64,000 nt of DNA from Pelatocladus maniniholoensis HA4357-MV3 (GTDB lineage Bacteria > Cyanobacteriota > Cyanobacteriia > Cyanobacteriales > Nostocaceae), in contig JAHHHW010000033.1 in NCBI GenBank assembly GCA_019359115.1, forward strand, positions 28,152 through 92,151, read 5' to 3'. The notes under the pieces were generated by a model. That model searched no databases and had not been told where the DNA came from. It worked only from the letters and a program-made list of their open reading frames with translations. Below, piece by piece: positions 56,457 through 64,000 of the stretch; within the stretch, counting starts at the first letter, position 1; each line of letters starts with the position of its first letter. A program made the translations under genes and the position numbers.

Positions 56457-56717
56457 ATGAGAGTTTGGCTCGTTTGCTTTGTAGTGCTGTTTGCGCTAGC
56501 ACAATTATTTGACTGGATAAAAGGATTGCAATTACCCTTACCCATTTATATTTTGGGTGGAGCATTTTTAGCAGTAGCATCCAACTATGACAAACTGTTT
56601 GGTACATATCTCCGTGATGTAACTGATGCGAATATGGAAGCATCAGTAGAACAACTCCAGTTAGATTCTCAACTTGAAGTCACTGGTTCGATGATTTCTC
56701 CTGCAAGTGAAGATTAG
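56457..56717 (+). CDS. Small membrane protein, conserved in cyanobacteria
   Basis: An 86-residue protein: a leading helix (RVWLVCFVVLFALAQLF), IKGLQLPLPIYILGGAFLAVASNYD as a second helix, then an acidic Glu/Gln/Ser tail (SVEQLQLDSQLEVTG). I recall proteins of this outline in many cyanobacteria; the function is unknown. ATG 56457 with GGGA 4 bp upstream is preferred over TTG 56436. Confidence 0.7.
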   Translation: MRVWLVCFVVLFALAQLFDWIKGLQLPLPIYILGGAFLAVASNYDKLFGTYLRDVTDANMEASVEQLQLDSQLEVTGSMISPASED

Positions 56718-56808
56718 TAAAAACTTTGGTATGAAACTAGAATCCCCAGACTTTTAGTGGGAATAAACGACAGCGAAATCCACACAGTCTGGGGTGCAAT
56801 AAAAAATA

Positions 56809-56947
56809 GACAAAACTGCCCAGCCTTACCCAAATATACCCAATAGTATTACTTATTTTGGCTTGCGGTGCGGGGGGTTTTTATACAAATCAACCTAATT
56901 TCAATGCCATCAAACCCCCCGCACCGCAAAGGCTGGGCAGTTTTGTC
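56809..56947. repeat. Two-tier nested inverted repeat
   Basis: Outer perfect 19-bp arms (56809-56827 and 56929-56947, GACAAAACTGCCCAGCCTT) enclose inner perfect 18-bp arms (56863-56880/56912-56929, TTGCGGTGCGGGGGGTTT) around a 31-nt loop. The left arms are 35 bp apart, but the right arms touch, so the fold is asymmetric. No ORF. It is a candidate MITE or structured RNA. Confidence 0.85.
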
Positions 56948-57047
56948 CAGGTTTTCGCAAGGGGAGTGTTTAATAGGACTAGTATTTGACTTTTGAGAAA
57001 AACTCACGAGCGTCATGTTCCCCGTTTCCGAGAAACCTGCCTACTAA

Positions 57048-57890
57048 CTAGGAATGGAAGATTACTGTGATTAAGGGTAGTAATGCCAAGAGGAAGCTAA
57101 TCCAATATATTAAGTGAAATTCTGATGTGGGTTCTGGTTTAGCTAACAAAGCTTCTATTCTTTGTTCTAAACGATCAACATTACTAGCTGCTAGGGCTGC
57201 ACAGCAGATGTCTGAGGTTACAGGTGGAGTACTGATGACTAATAACAATGATTCCGCTAGTAGCAAGGGATCTACTTGTGATGCGGCGTGAGCATCAGCA
57301 CGTAGTTCGCGCAAAACTAATAGTTCTTGCCACAAAGCGTCTGTATTTGGCAACCAAGCTGTACAGGTACGCACCCAACCCAGCCAGAAAAACCAGAATG
57401 TATCTCGGTAATGATAATGGCCTTGCTCGTGTGCTAAGACTGTCTCTAAATGTGCAGGTGACAAAGTTTGCAGCAATCCCTGGCTAAGGACAAGTTCAGG
57501 TTGCCAAAAACCAATTTGTCCTGCAAATAACGCTGCTGTTTTAAGTAATCGCACTTGTCTACCTGCAAGGTTCACAATTGGACAGTCACGTGTAGATTTT
57601 ACTGATCGCCATCCTTGCCATGCTTTGTTTACACATATAACTGCAAAAAAAGCAAGTAATATTAATGCTAATACATAGCTAAACCAACCAGTTTGCAAAC
57701 CAAGCATTCTGCCCTGGGGACCCATATACAGCAGAGCGATCGCTGTCATGATGATCAGCAAAGGGGGAAAAAGAAAGAAAAATAGCGATCTTTGCCACTG
57801 TTGCTTCCAATTGTCTTGGCATTCAACCCAAGAGTATCTGATTCCCCAAGAAACACCCAAAGCCATCAAAATCATTAATAGATGCATCAC
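57048..57890 (-). CDS. M56-family membrane metallopeptidase (BlaR1-like)
   Basis: A 280-residue membrane protein with a zinc-binding HExxH in VLAHEQGHYHYRDTF and a further conserved LRELRADAHA. Helices lie near 5-20, 32-55, 68-90 and 258-278. It lacks the extracytoplasmic penicillin-binding domain of BlaR1, so the signal is different. It overlaps the BlaI gene by 4 bp (ATGA), so the two are translationally coupled: on signal, the peptidase would inactivate the repressor. Confidence 0.88.
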   Translation of the reverse strand: MMHLLMILMALGVSWGIRYSWVECQDNWKQQWQRSLFFFLFPPLLIIMTAIALLYMGPQGRMLGLQTGWFSYVLALILLAFFAVICVNKAWQGWRSVKSTRDCPIVNLAGRQVRLLKTAALFAGQIGFWQPELVLSQGLLQTLSPAHLETVLAHEQGHYHYRDTFWFFWLGWVRTCTAWLPNTDALWQELLVLRELRADAHAASQVDPLLLAESLLLVISTPPVTSDICCAALAASNVDRLEQRIEALLAKPEPTSEFHLIYWISFLLALLPLITVIFHS

Positions 57891-58306
57891 TCTTCCTCCC
57901 TCTCTTGCCGTGCAGATTGAATGCGTTTGGCGATCGCTTGTATTTTCTCACTAGCAGCTTCATCAAGACTATCTGCAAAAGCAGCAACAACATCAGGATT
58001 TCCTACCGCTAAAAATCGCTGTAATTGTTCGTGAGCTTTAATAACTGCGGCTTGATCTTTTGTAAGCAATGGCCGCCAATAAAATGCGCGTCCTTTTTTG
58101 TCACAAACAAGCCAACCTTTATCGGTGAGACGACGCAGCACGGTAGTTACAGAAGTATAAGCTAGTTCTCGGTTCGGATCAGCCAGAATGCGATCGTGTA
58201 CATCTTTGACTGTCGCTGAACCAAGTTCCCAGATGATATTCAAGATTTCTGCTTCTAACGGACCTAAAGATAACTGTTTGGGGTGATACTCAGGTAAAGG
58301 TGCCAT
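57887..58306 (-). CDS. BlaI/MecI/CopY-family repressor
   Basis: A 139-residue winged-helix regulator (from ATG 58306; an open frame extends to 58423): LGPLEAEILNIIWELGSATVKDV, YTSVTTVLRRLTDKGWL and the C-terminal dimerisation helices (EKIQAIAKRIQSARQ). It partners the downstream M56 peptidase. The target operator is not obvious. Relatives in cyanobacteria respond to metals or envelope stress. Confidence 0.9.
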   Translation of the reverse strand: MAPLPEYHPKQLSLGPLEAEILNIIWELGSATVKDVHDRILADPNRELAYTSVTTVLRRLTDKGWLVCDKKGRAFYWRPLLTKDQAAVIKAHEQLQRFLAVGNPDVVAAFADSLDEAASEKIQAIAKRIQSARQEREEE

Positions 58307-58457
58307 ATTGATTTCGTTAGTGGTTGATGGAGATGTAAAGCCTTTCAAATTTGGTGTTCCCAACAAAAAACTAGCATGTCTACAACCTGAATCACCAACA
58401 ACACAATCTGACGTGACGTTCAAAACGTTTAGTTAGCTTTATGTGTGCCGATTTAAC

Positions 58458-59417
58458 TTAGGGTGAATCTGTCGGTGCATGTGAAATAATGGAGCGTATA
58501 CCTTCTAAAGTGGCAGGGATCGTGCGAGGATCTATAAACATGACTTTGCTGCTATCGCTCTTACCAATAGTTGTACCCATATCTAGATAACCCAAGGCAA
58601 GCAGAACTTCTAAAGCTTTAGGAGCTATAGAGTTGGTTTCAAGTTTTTGAGCAATCATTTCTGTAGACTCTGCGATCGCCTGGGCTTTGAGAACTTGTTG
58701 CTGACGTTCGGCTTGGGCTTTGAGAATCAGGGCTTTTTGTTGAGCTTCTGCTTCCAAAATCACTGCTTTTTGACGGGCTTCAGCTTCTAGAACTTGTGCT
58801 TCTGCTTTACCTCTAGCGCTGTTAATAGCAGATTCTCGCTCACCTTCTGAAGTTAAAATTGCCGCTCTTTTGCGCCGTTCCGCCGACATTTGCAATTCCA
58901 TTGACTGCTGCACTTCTTGAGATGGAATAATGTCTCTTAGTTCCACCCGTGTTACCTTTACTCCCCAAGGATCGGTAGCAATATCCAAATCTCGTAACAA
59001 AAGTTCATTTACTTCTGAACGGGCGGTAAAGGTTTCATCTAGTTCCAATCTGCCCATTTCAGAACGAATTTGTGTCATCACCAAATTCACCATCGCAGCT
59101 TGGAGATTTTCCACTTTGTAATAAGCTTTCTCCATATCAACGATGCGCCAATAAACTACTGCATCAACGGTAATTTTGACGTTATCGCGAGTAATACATT
59201 GTTGCGGAGGAATATCTAAAACTTTTTCCCGGATGGTTCCACGGAAAACAATTCTATCAACAAAAGGAGCAACAAAATTCAGTCCTGGTTCCAACTTTTT
59301 GTTGTAGCTACCTAAGCGTTCTACTAAAGCTTCATTACCCTGATTGACTACTTTCACAGAGCTTGCTATTACTGAACCACCTAAGACTAAACTTATTATA
59401 AAAAATAAAGGTTCCAT
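58458..59417 (-). CDS. SPFH/stomatin-like (paraslipin) protein
   Basis: A 319-residue membrane scaffold: one N-terminal helix (5-22), the SPFH domain ([36 protein letters not shown] [12 protein letters not shown]), then a coiled coil of Glu/Ala/Gln ([22 protein letters not shown]). It forms ring-like membrane microdomain assemblies in relatives. Neighbour NfeD, on the same strand upstream, is its usual partner. Confidence 0.92.
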   Translation of the reverse strand: MEPLFFIISLVLGGSVIASSVKVVNQGNEALVERLGSYNKKLEPGLNFVAPFVDRIVFRGTIREKVLDIPPQQCITRDNVKITVDAVVYWRIVDMEKAYYKVENLQAAMVNLVMTQIRSEMGRLELDETFTARSEVNELLLRDLDIATDPWGVKVTRVELRDIIPSQEVQQSMELQMSAERRKRAAILTSEGERESAINSARGKAEAQVLEAEARQKAVILEAEAQQKALILKAQAERQQQVLKAQAIAESTEMIAQKLETNSIAPKALEVLLALGYLDMGTTIGKSDSSKVMFIDPRTIPATLEGIRSIISHAPTDSP

Positions 59418-59427
59418 ATTTATCTCC

Positions 59428-59465
59428 TAATATATAAATCAGTTATCAGTTATCAGTTATCAAAT
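59428..59465. repeat. ATCAGTT heptamer tandem repeat
   Basis: Three or more tandem copies of CAGTTAT, complementary in type to AACTGAT repeats elsewhere. This is an intergenic short repeat between SPFH and NfeD. Confidence 0.75.
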
Positions 59466-59552
59466 TATATTACTCACTGTTTACTGATTTCTAACTACCA
59501 ACTTCTGAACGGGTGAACGGGCAAACAATTGTTTGCCCCTACTAACCATTAA

Positions 59553-60011
59553 TTATTGAATTGAGGAATATTCTGGCATGATGATTAGGGTTGTGCCTTC
59601 GCGCCTGACTACATAAACTCTTTGATGTGGTGCGATCACTAAATGCTCATCGTAACACCGCGCCCGCCAAGAATTGCCTTCGTATAATACTCGTCCGGCT
59701 TTCCCGACTGGAATCTCTGTTAAAGTTTCAGCAGTAGTTGCATCCTGAAGTTTTGATTTGCTTGGCACTGGTGTTATTAAACGACGACACAGCCAAATTA
59801 GCACTACAGAAAGCAAGAGCCAAACTACTAATTGCAACCACAACTTGACTAAAATAACTGGGGATAGCAGCGCCACTACAAAAGCGCTAATTCCCATCAT
59901 CAAAGCTACAAAAGCTGTTGGCAAAAACAGTTCCATTAAGCACAAACATGCTCCTACCAGCATCCAAATGAGGATAGAATTTGACAACCACATGGCGGTA
60001 GAAATTGGCAT
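59553..60011 (-). CDS. NfeD family membrane protein
   Basis: A 152-residue protein: three helices (about 8-85) followed by the soluble OB-fold NfeD domain (TETLTEIPVGKAGRVLYEGNSWRARC, HQRVYVVRREGTTLIIMPE). NfeD proteins associate with SPFH proteins in membrane microdomains, and the SPFH gene follows at 59417 on the same strand. It is the short form without the protease domain. Confidence 0.9.
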   Translation of the reverse strand: MPISTAMWLSNSILIWMLVGACLCLMELFLPTAFVALMMGISAFVVALLSPVILVKLWLQLVVWLLLSVVLIWLCRRLITPVPSKSKLQDATTAETLTEIPVGKAGRVLYEGNSWRARCYDEHLVIAPHQRVYVVRREGTTLIIMPEYSSIQ

Positions 60012-60167
60012 AGCGCCATCCTAAAATTTGTACGTAAAAATTTTCAATTTTTAAGTAACAAGTGTTAAAAGTAAACTAGTAAACCCAGTCTAGTCTACAA
60101 TTTTAGTTTTTGGCAGTTCAATTTAATCGAACTTCACCTATCAATTTATATAGATATTTACACTTGT

Positions 60168-62114
60168 ATGATTTCGACTCAACGGATAGTTTTTTGTCCC
60201 AATCCTATCTGTATTCGCCAAATCAACCCTGTTGATAACCGTGTTTGTGCAAATTGTCAAACTCCTCTGATTCGCCGCTATCTTTGGGTAATTGGGTCAT
60301 CAGCAGCTACAATTACCCCAGGAGAAAAAGTCGCTGATAGATATGAGGTAATTGCACCCCGGATTTGGCTGGATACTCAACCGGGAAAGTTACCGGATAT
60401 ACCAAGCAAAATACCAAAAGAAATTATTCCTTACCTACACTTATATCAACAACGATTACACTTACCTCTTGTTTATGGATTGGTTCGTTATCAAACAGAA
60501 GCAGCAAATAATATTCTCTTACTGGAAAATGTACCGTTAGATGAAGCGGGAAATCTTTACCCAGCATTGACAAAAGCATGGCAGCAAACAACGGTAGTCA
60601 GACAAGTTTACTGGTTATGGCAAATTCTACAACTGTGGGAGCCTTTGTCAAAATTGGGAGTAGCAGCTAGTTTGCTGATACCAAATAATTTAAGAGTACA
60701 AGGTTGGTGTGTACGACTGTTACAACTTCAGCAATCGGGACAGCCAACCCTTAAGGATTTGGGAGAGTGTTGGCAATCTTTGGTAGTTAATGCCAAAACC
60801 CAAGTAGCAAATGACTTGCAAAAAATAGTCCAACAGATGTGTAATGGTAAGGCAGAGTTCCAGGATATTGCAACTCAACTTAATACTTTATTGCTAACAT
60901 CTGCCGCAGAATTACCTTTAAGTATCAAAGTCGCAGGTGCAAGCGATAAAGGGTCAGAAGCACTGATACAAAACGAAGACACTTGCTATCCTCATGGCAA
61001 CGATGCGATGATCGCTGATGCATTATCACCACAAATGGCGATCGTTTGTGATGGAATTGGTGGACATGAAGGCGGTGAAGTTGCCAGTCGATTAGCAGTA
61101 CAATCTGTGAAGCTTCAAATTCGCGCTTTATTACAAGAAGTTGGAGAACAAGCCGAAGTTGTACCACCAGATTTATTGCAACAACAGTTAGAAGCTAGTT
61201 TGCGAGTGATCAACAACGTCATTTGCAATTGTAATGACGAACAAAAACGCACAGGTACTCAACGCATGGCTACAACTATGGTTATGGCTGTGCAAGTACC
61301 GCAACGCATTCAAACGTCTGCTGGTTGGGACTCAGAAAATGCCCACGAACTATATTTAGCTAACGTCGGTGATAGTCGTGCTTACTGGATTACCCGTGAA
61401 TACTGTCAGCTATTGACAATTGATGATGATGTGGCGACGCGGGAAGTCCGCCAAGGGCGCAGTCTGTATCGCCAAGCTTTGCAACGCCCAGATGCTACCG
61501 CCCTTACCCAAGCTTTAGGCACAAAAGAAGGGGAATTGCTGCGTCCTTTGATTCAACGCTTGATTGTAGAAGAAGACGGCATATTACTATTGTGTTCTGA
61601 TGGCTTAAGTGATAATTATTTAGTAGAAGAATCTTGGCGAGATTATGCTGTACCAGTATTAACAGGAGAACTAACTCTAGAAGAAGCTGTTGATGCTTGG
61701 ATTCAACTGGCAAATCAAAAAAATGGTCATGACAATGTGTCCGTAGTGCTTACCCATTGTCGGGTTTCTCCAGATTATTTGGTTCCAGTTACTCAAAAGA
61801 AATTACAAATAGAAGTTGTCGAAGAAAAACAAGTAGAAATTGTTCTAGAAGAAGCACTACAACCAGAAGAATCTAAGTTTGCAGCAAGTTCACAAGTATT
61901 ACTAGACTTAGATATTTCGGCAACAACTCAAACTGATGACAATACTCAACCTCAGCGTCAACCTGGGGTGTTGTTGCTGAGATTATTGGCTTTACTGTTG
62001 GGAAGTACAATTATAAGTTTATTTGCTTGGCAACAATTGCAGCCCCAAACATTCCAGCAGATGTGTAAACAACTCCCCCAAGCAGTGCAGCAAATTTGTC
62101 CACCATCGAGGTAG
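60168..62114 (+). CDS. PP2C-family Ser/Thr phosphatase with zinc ribbon and C-terminal anchor
   Basis: A 648-residue protein. A Cys4 ribbon (CPNPICI...CANCQTP, residues 11-35) is followed by a divergent kinase-like segment (40-240). The PP2C domain (about 258-525) has NEDTCYPHG, VCDGIGGHEGGEVASRLA, LANVGDSRAYWI, LLCSDGLSDNYL and HDNVSVVL, with the metal-binding Asp residues intact. A membrane helix near 603-622 anchors it. This layout is known from cyanobacterial phosphatases paired with Hanks kinases, one of which is at 27549. Substrates are unknown. Confidence 0.9.
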   Translation: MISTQRIVFCPNPICIRQINPVDNRVCANCQTPLIRRYLWVIGSSAATITPGEKVADRYEVIAPRIWLDTQPGKLPDIPSKIPKEIIPYLHLYQQRLHLPLVYGLVRYQTEAANNILLLENVPLDEAGNLYPALTKAWQQTTVVRQVYWLWQILQLWEPLSKLGVAASLLIPNNLRVQGWCVRLLQLQQSGQPTLKDLGECWQSLVVNAKTQVANDLQKIVQQMCNGKAEFQDIATQLNTLLLTSAAELPLSIKVAGASDKGSEALIQNEDTCYPHGNDAMIADALSPQMAIVCDGIGGHEGGEVASRLAVQSVKLQIRALLQEVGEQAEVVPPDLLQQQLEASLRVINNVICNCNDEQKRTGTQRMATTMVMAVQVPQRIQTSAGWDSENAHELYLANVGDSRAYWITREYCQLLTIDDDVATREVRQGRSLYRQALQRPDATALTQALGTKEGELLRPLIQRLIVEEDGILLLCSDGLSDNYLVEESWRDYAVPVLTGELTLEEAVDAWIQLANQKNGHDNVSVVLTHCRVSPDYLVPVTQKKLQIEVVEEKQVEIVLEEALQPEESKFAASSQVLLDLDISATTQTDDNTQPQRQPGVLLLRLLALLLGSTIISLFAWQQLQPQTFQQMCKQLPQAVQQICPPSR

Positions 62115-62233
62115 AAGGAGGGAGCGGGGATTGGGAGACAAGGAGGACACGGGGGACACGGGGGACAAGGGAGACAAGGGGGACAAGGGAGAATATTTTT
62201 GATAGATACTCCCTTGTCTTTTACTTTCCCCTG

Positions 62234-62506
62234 TCAGCGAGTATCAAACACTCGTCGATGAGTATCAAACACTCGTCAGCGAGTATCAAACACTCGTCAG
62301 CGAAATACAAATACTCGTCAGCGAGTATCAAACACTCGTCGTCGAGTATCAAACACTCGTCGTCGAGTATCAAACACTCGTCGATGAGTATCAAACACTC
62401 GTCGATGAGTATCAAATACTCGTCGTCGAGTATCAAACACTCGTCAGCGAAATACAAATACTCGTCGTCGAGTATCAAACACTCGTCAGCGAAATACAAA
62501 TACTTG
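62234..62506. repeat. 21-bp tandem repeat, 13 copies
   Basis: Units of TCAGCGAGTATCAAACACTC-type, 21 bp long with no spacer, are repeated 13 times; variants differ at 3-5 positions. Each contains a CGAGT...ACTCG mini-hairpin. Frames on both strands stay open through it (seven-residue repeats), but lack a ribosome-binding site. It is a minisatellite, not a CRISPR array. A GACACGGGGGACAAGGG tract precedes it (62130-62195). Confidence 0.95.
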
Positions 62507-62565
62507 TTTACGAAAGACGACTCTTAAAGCCCAATCCCCAATCCCCGATCCCCGGTCTTCAACAA

Positions 62566-63654
62566 CTACTCATCAATTTGCCAAGAATCTTTTGTCAATT
62601 CCTCATCCAGAATTTTCTTGGCTCGTACAATGACGAGAATTCGCCCTAATAGTGTGACTTCTGGTGCAGTTTCAAGCCATTGAAAGTCTAGTTCGCCAGA
62701 GTTATCTACTACAAAGTAACTACTTGGGTTCCATTCTGTTTGGCCGCGATCGATAACTACCATGACTGGTTCTGGATTATTTTGTGTTTGGGTTGGTAGG
62801 CGATCGCTATTGCATAAAATCACTACTGGATCTTCTGCACTCAATATAGTTTGCCAACCTGGTAAGGGAACCCAAGCTTGTTCTCCAGCAAACTTAACGA
62901 TGCGGAAAGGCCCTACTTCTTCTACTAGGGGAACTGCTTGTAAGTCTTGTGGTGTTAATGGCAACTCACCTACCACTGGCACGAGACGGGGTACTTCTTC
63001 GGCTGATTGTGGTCTGTAAAAGGGTAGAGTTGGTGCTGGCTTTTTGGGTAGGACGGTAAAATCTGTCAGTAATTGTTCTACTTGCTGCCTAGCAGTTTGC
63101 GTATGGGCAAATTTTAAGCCTTTAGCAATCAGACGCGATCGCGTTTGAAAATCTGAATTCTGGCGGGCGAGTTTCCAACATTGATAAGCAACCGCATCTC
63201 CTGGATGATTAGAAAAGCCTTCTGGAGGGTTACGAAAACGAGAGAAATCTTTGATCGCTCTGGCAATTTCCCGTGCTTCGTCAGCATCAACTTTGTGTTG
63301 AAAAGTAACTGTGGCGGCGGCGGCTCGTTCTTCTTGAGTCAGCAAGCGCAACTCATATAAGATATCACTACCACGCTGTTGATAATGAGAAAGTACATCT
63401 TGTGGCGCTCCTACTTTTTCTATAGAGTTGTAGACTTGGGCGCCAACAATCACCTGATTCTGTTGTACTGGTTCAAAGCCTGTTGCTTCAAAAATTGCTT
63501 GCTGACTATAACCTGCTTTTTGTAGATAAGCACAAGCTTGTCCCCATTCCACCCAATAGCCTTGTTTTTGTCGCAGCTTTCGTAGCAATTCTTCAGCTAT
63601 ATCATTTTGATCGTTATCGTTGAGATTTTCAGTGTTGGGTGGTGTGTCAGTCAT
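62566..63654 (-). CDS. raf1: RuBisCO accumulation factor 1
   Basis: An assembly chaperone that brings RbcL dimers into the hexadecamer. Its 362 residues carry N-terminal alpha domain (LRKLRQKQGYWVEWGQACAYLQKAG, FEATGFEP, GPQDVLSHYQ-like GAPQDVLSHYQQRG, DEAREIARAIKDFSRF) and C-terminal beta domain (PLVEEVGPFRIVKFAGEQAWVPLPGW). It is a marker of cyanobacteria and plants. Not adjacent to rbcLXS. Confidence 0.93.
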   Translation of the reverse strand: MTDTPPNTENLNDNDQNDIAEELLRKLRQKQGYWVEWGQACAYLQKAGYSQQAIFEATGFEPVQQNQVIVGAQVYNSIEKVGAPQDVLSHYQQRGSDILYELRLLTQEERAAAATVTFQHKVDADEAREIARAIKDFSRFRNPPEGFSNHPGDAVAYQCWKLARQNSDFQTRSRLIAKGLKFAHTQTARQQVEQLLTDFTVLPKKPAPTLPFYRPQSAEEVPRLVPVVGELPLTPQDLQAVPLVEEVGPFRIVKFAGEQAWVPLPGWQTILSAEDPVVILCNSDRLPTQTQNNPEPVMVVIDRGQTEWNPSSYFVVDNSGELDFQWLETAPEVTLLGRILVIVRAKKILDEELTKDSWQIDE

Positions 63655-63767
63655 AAGTGATGGTTTAGATATCTCAGCAGTTTTACGGCAAGTTTATCAA
63701 TCTAATTTTAAAATTTTTATGCTGAGTATGTATTTTAAGACTGATGTCGTAGTTTTTCGTTGACGTA

Positions 63768-63794
63768 CTCCCTGGGCTAAAGCCACAGGGATTC
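63768..63794. mobile_element. IS200/IS605 right-end hairpin
   Basis: CCCTG-GGC-TAAA-GCC-CAGGG (63770-63790, one bulged A) lies immediately beyond the TnpB stop. It is a typical subterminal hairpin of these elements. The region would overlap the 3' end of any guide RNA made from the element. Confidence 0.65.
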
Positions 63795-64000
63795 TCAAAT
63801 GATGTTACGAGGCAGGATGAATCCGTCCTCTCCACCATTGTTCTTGCTTCTTCGACTCTTAACTAGACGGTTGCCCGTCCCCGTCAGACCGTCTCCACAA
63901 GCGTTTTCTTCCACGCTGCGTCCCAGCGCGTTGACCCCTCTGTTTCGGATCACAAGTGATGCTGCTACGTCCCTGTGAGTTGTGTAGCCGCATTCAAGAC
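63795..64000 (-). CDS. TnpB-like IS605-family transposase/nuclease, C-terminal fragment at window edge
   Basis: Sixty-eight codons running into the right edge: ECGYTTHRDVAASLVIRNRG (zinc-ribbon remnant and the RuvC-III Asp in HRDVAAS), NALGRSVEENACGDG, then a basic SKNNGGEDGFILPRN end. These are TnpB C-terminal features. The rest of the gene lies beyond 64000. In such elements TnpB is an RNA-guided nuclease whose guide RNA comes from the 3' end of the gene. Confidence 0.75.
   Translation of the reverse strand, partial: LECGYTTHRDVAASLVIRNRGVNALGRSVEENACGDGLTGTGNRLVKSRRSKNNGGEDGFILPRNII

Noticed and set aside
62096..62527. Heptapeptide-repeat ORFs on both strands
   Set aside because: Produced by the 21-bp tandem repeat; both strands are open for the same reason and neither has an initiation signal.

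Overview
The window is a chromosomal segment from a cyanobacterium, most likely filamentous and heterocyst-forming (Nostocales-like). The evidence is lineage-typical genes: a PanC/cytidylate kinase fusion, the RuBisCO assembly chaperone Raf1, a DUF3110 protein, PATAN and DUF1822/DUF928 proteins, and a Zam-like RNase II homologue. It is supported by many GCGATCGC (HIP1) octamers and by short tandem heptamers between genes (AATGACT, AACTGAT, CCCCAAT types). The genus cannot be fixed from sequence alone. No rRNA, no confident tRNA and no CRISPR array was found.

Layout. 1-13 kb: the 3' part of a peptide ABC ATPase, glutaminase, an RlpA-like protein, PanC/Cmk, a zinc-ribbon membrane protein, a PATAN protein with a degenerate receiver domain, MurQ, DUF3110, small conserved proteins and UbiX. 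13-22 kb: a Zam-like RNase lacking its catalytic aspartates, preceded by a possibly structured leader, then a Rad52-like hypothetical protein, ClpP, a 51-codon small ORF, a DUF255 protein, MobA and IlvH. 22-25 kb: an A+T-rich accessory island with a cytosine methyltransferase fused to a putative restriction nuclease, next to a decayed Y1 transposase. 25-31 kb: M20 amidohydrolase, BioD, a Ser/Thr kinase and Prs. 31-34.6 kb: a putative double-glycine leader peptide, a truncated DUF6544 gene, an MscS channel and a 484-bp nested inverted-repeat element. 34.6-41.7 kb: a four-gene set of TPR-CHAT, DUF1822, CHAT-CHASE2 and DUF928. 42-52 kb: BrkB-like protein, PurB, an alpha/beta hydrolase ending in a 63-bp minisatellite, GlgB, a PIN-TRAM protein and HemW. 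52-56 kb: a solitary Cas6-like protein with an added helix-turn-helix, an SLH relic and a DrrAB-like ABC exporter. 56-64 kb: a BlaI/M56 pair, SPFH plus NfeD, a PP2C phosphatase, a 21-bp tandem repeat, Raf1 and the 3' end of a TnpB gene.

Functional links. Most housekeeping genes stand alone, as is usual in cyanobacteria. Clear units are BlaI-M56 (4-bp overlap), SPFH-NfeD (same strand, a pairing common in bacteria), the DrrAB-like exporter, and the CHAT/DUF1822/CHASE2/DUF928 set (gaps of about 100-150 bp). That last set pairs two caspase-like proteases, one soluble or exported and one membrane-anchored with an extracytoplasmic CHASE2 sensor, with two uncharacterised partners. It is the best candidate here for an undescribed protein system. 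The most unusual nucleic-acid feature is the five-tier nested inverted repeat at 34004-34487. It carries REP-like hairpins and looks like one very large folded element.
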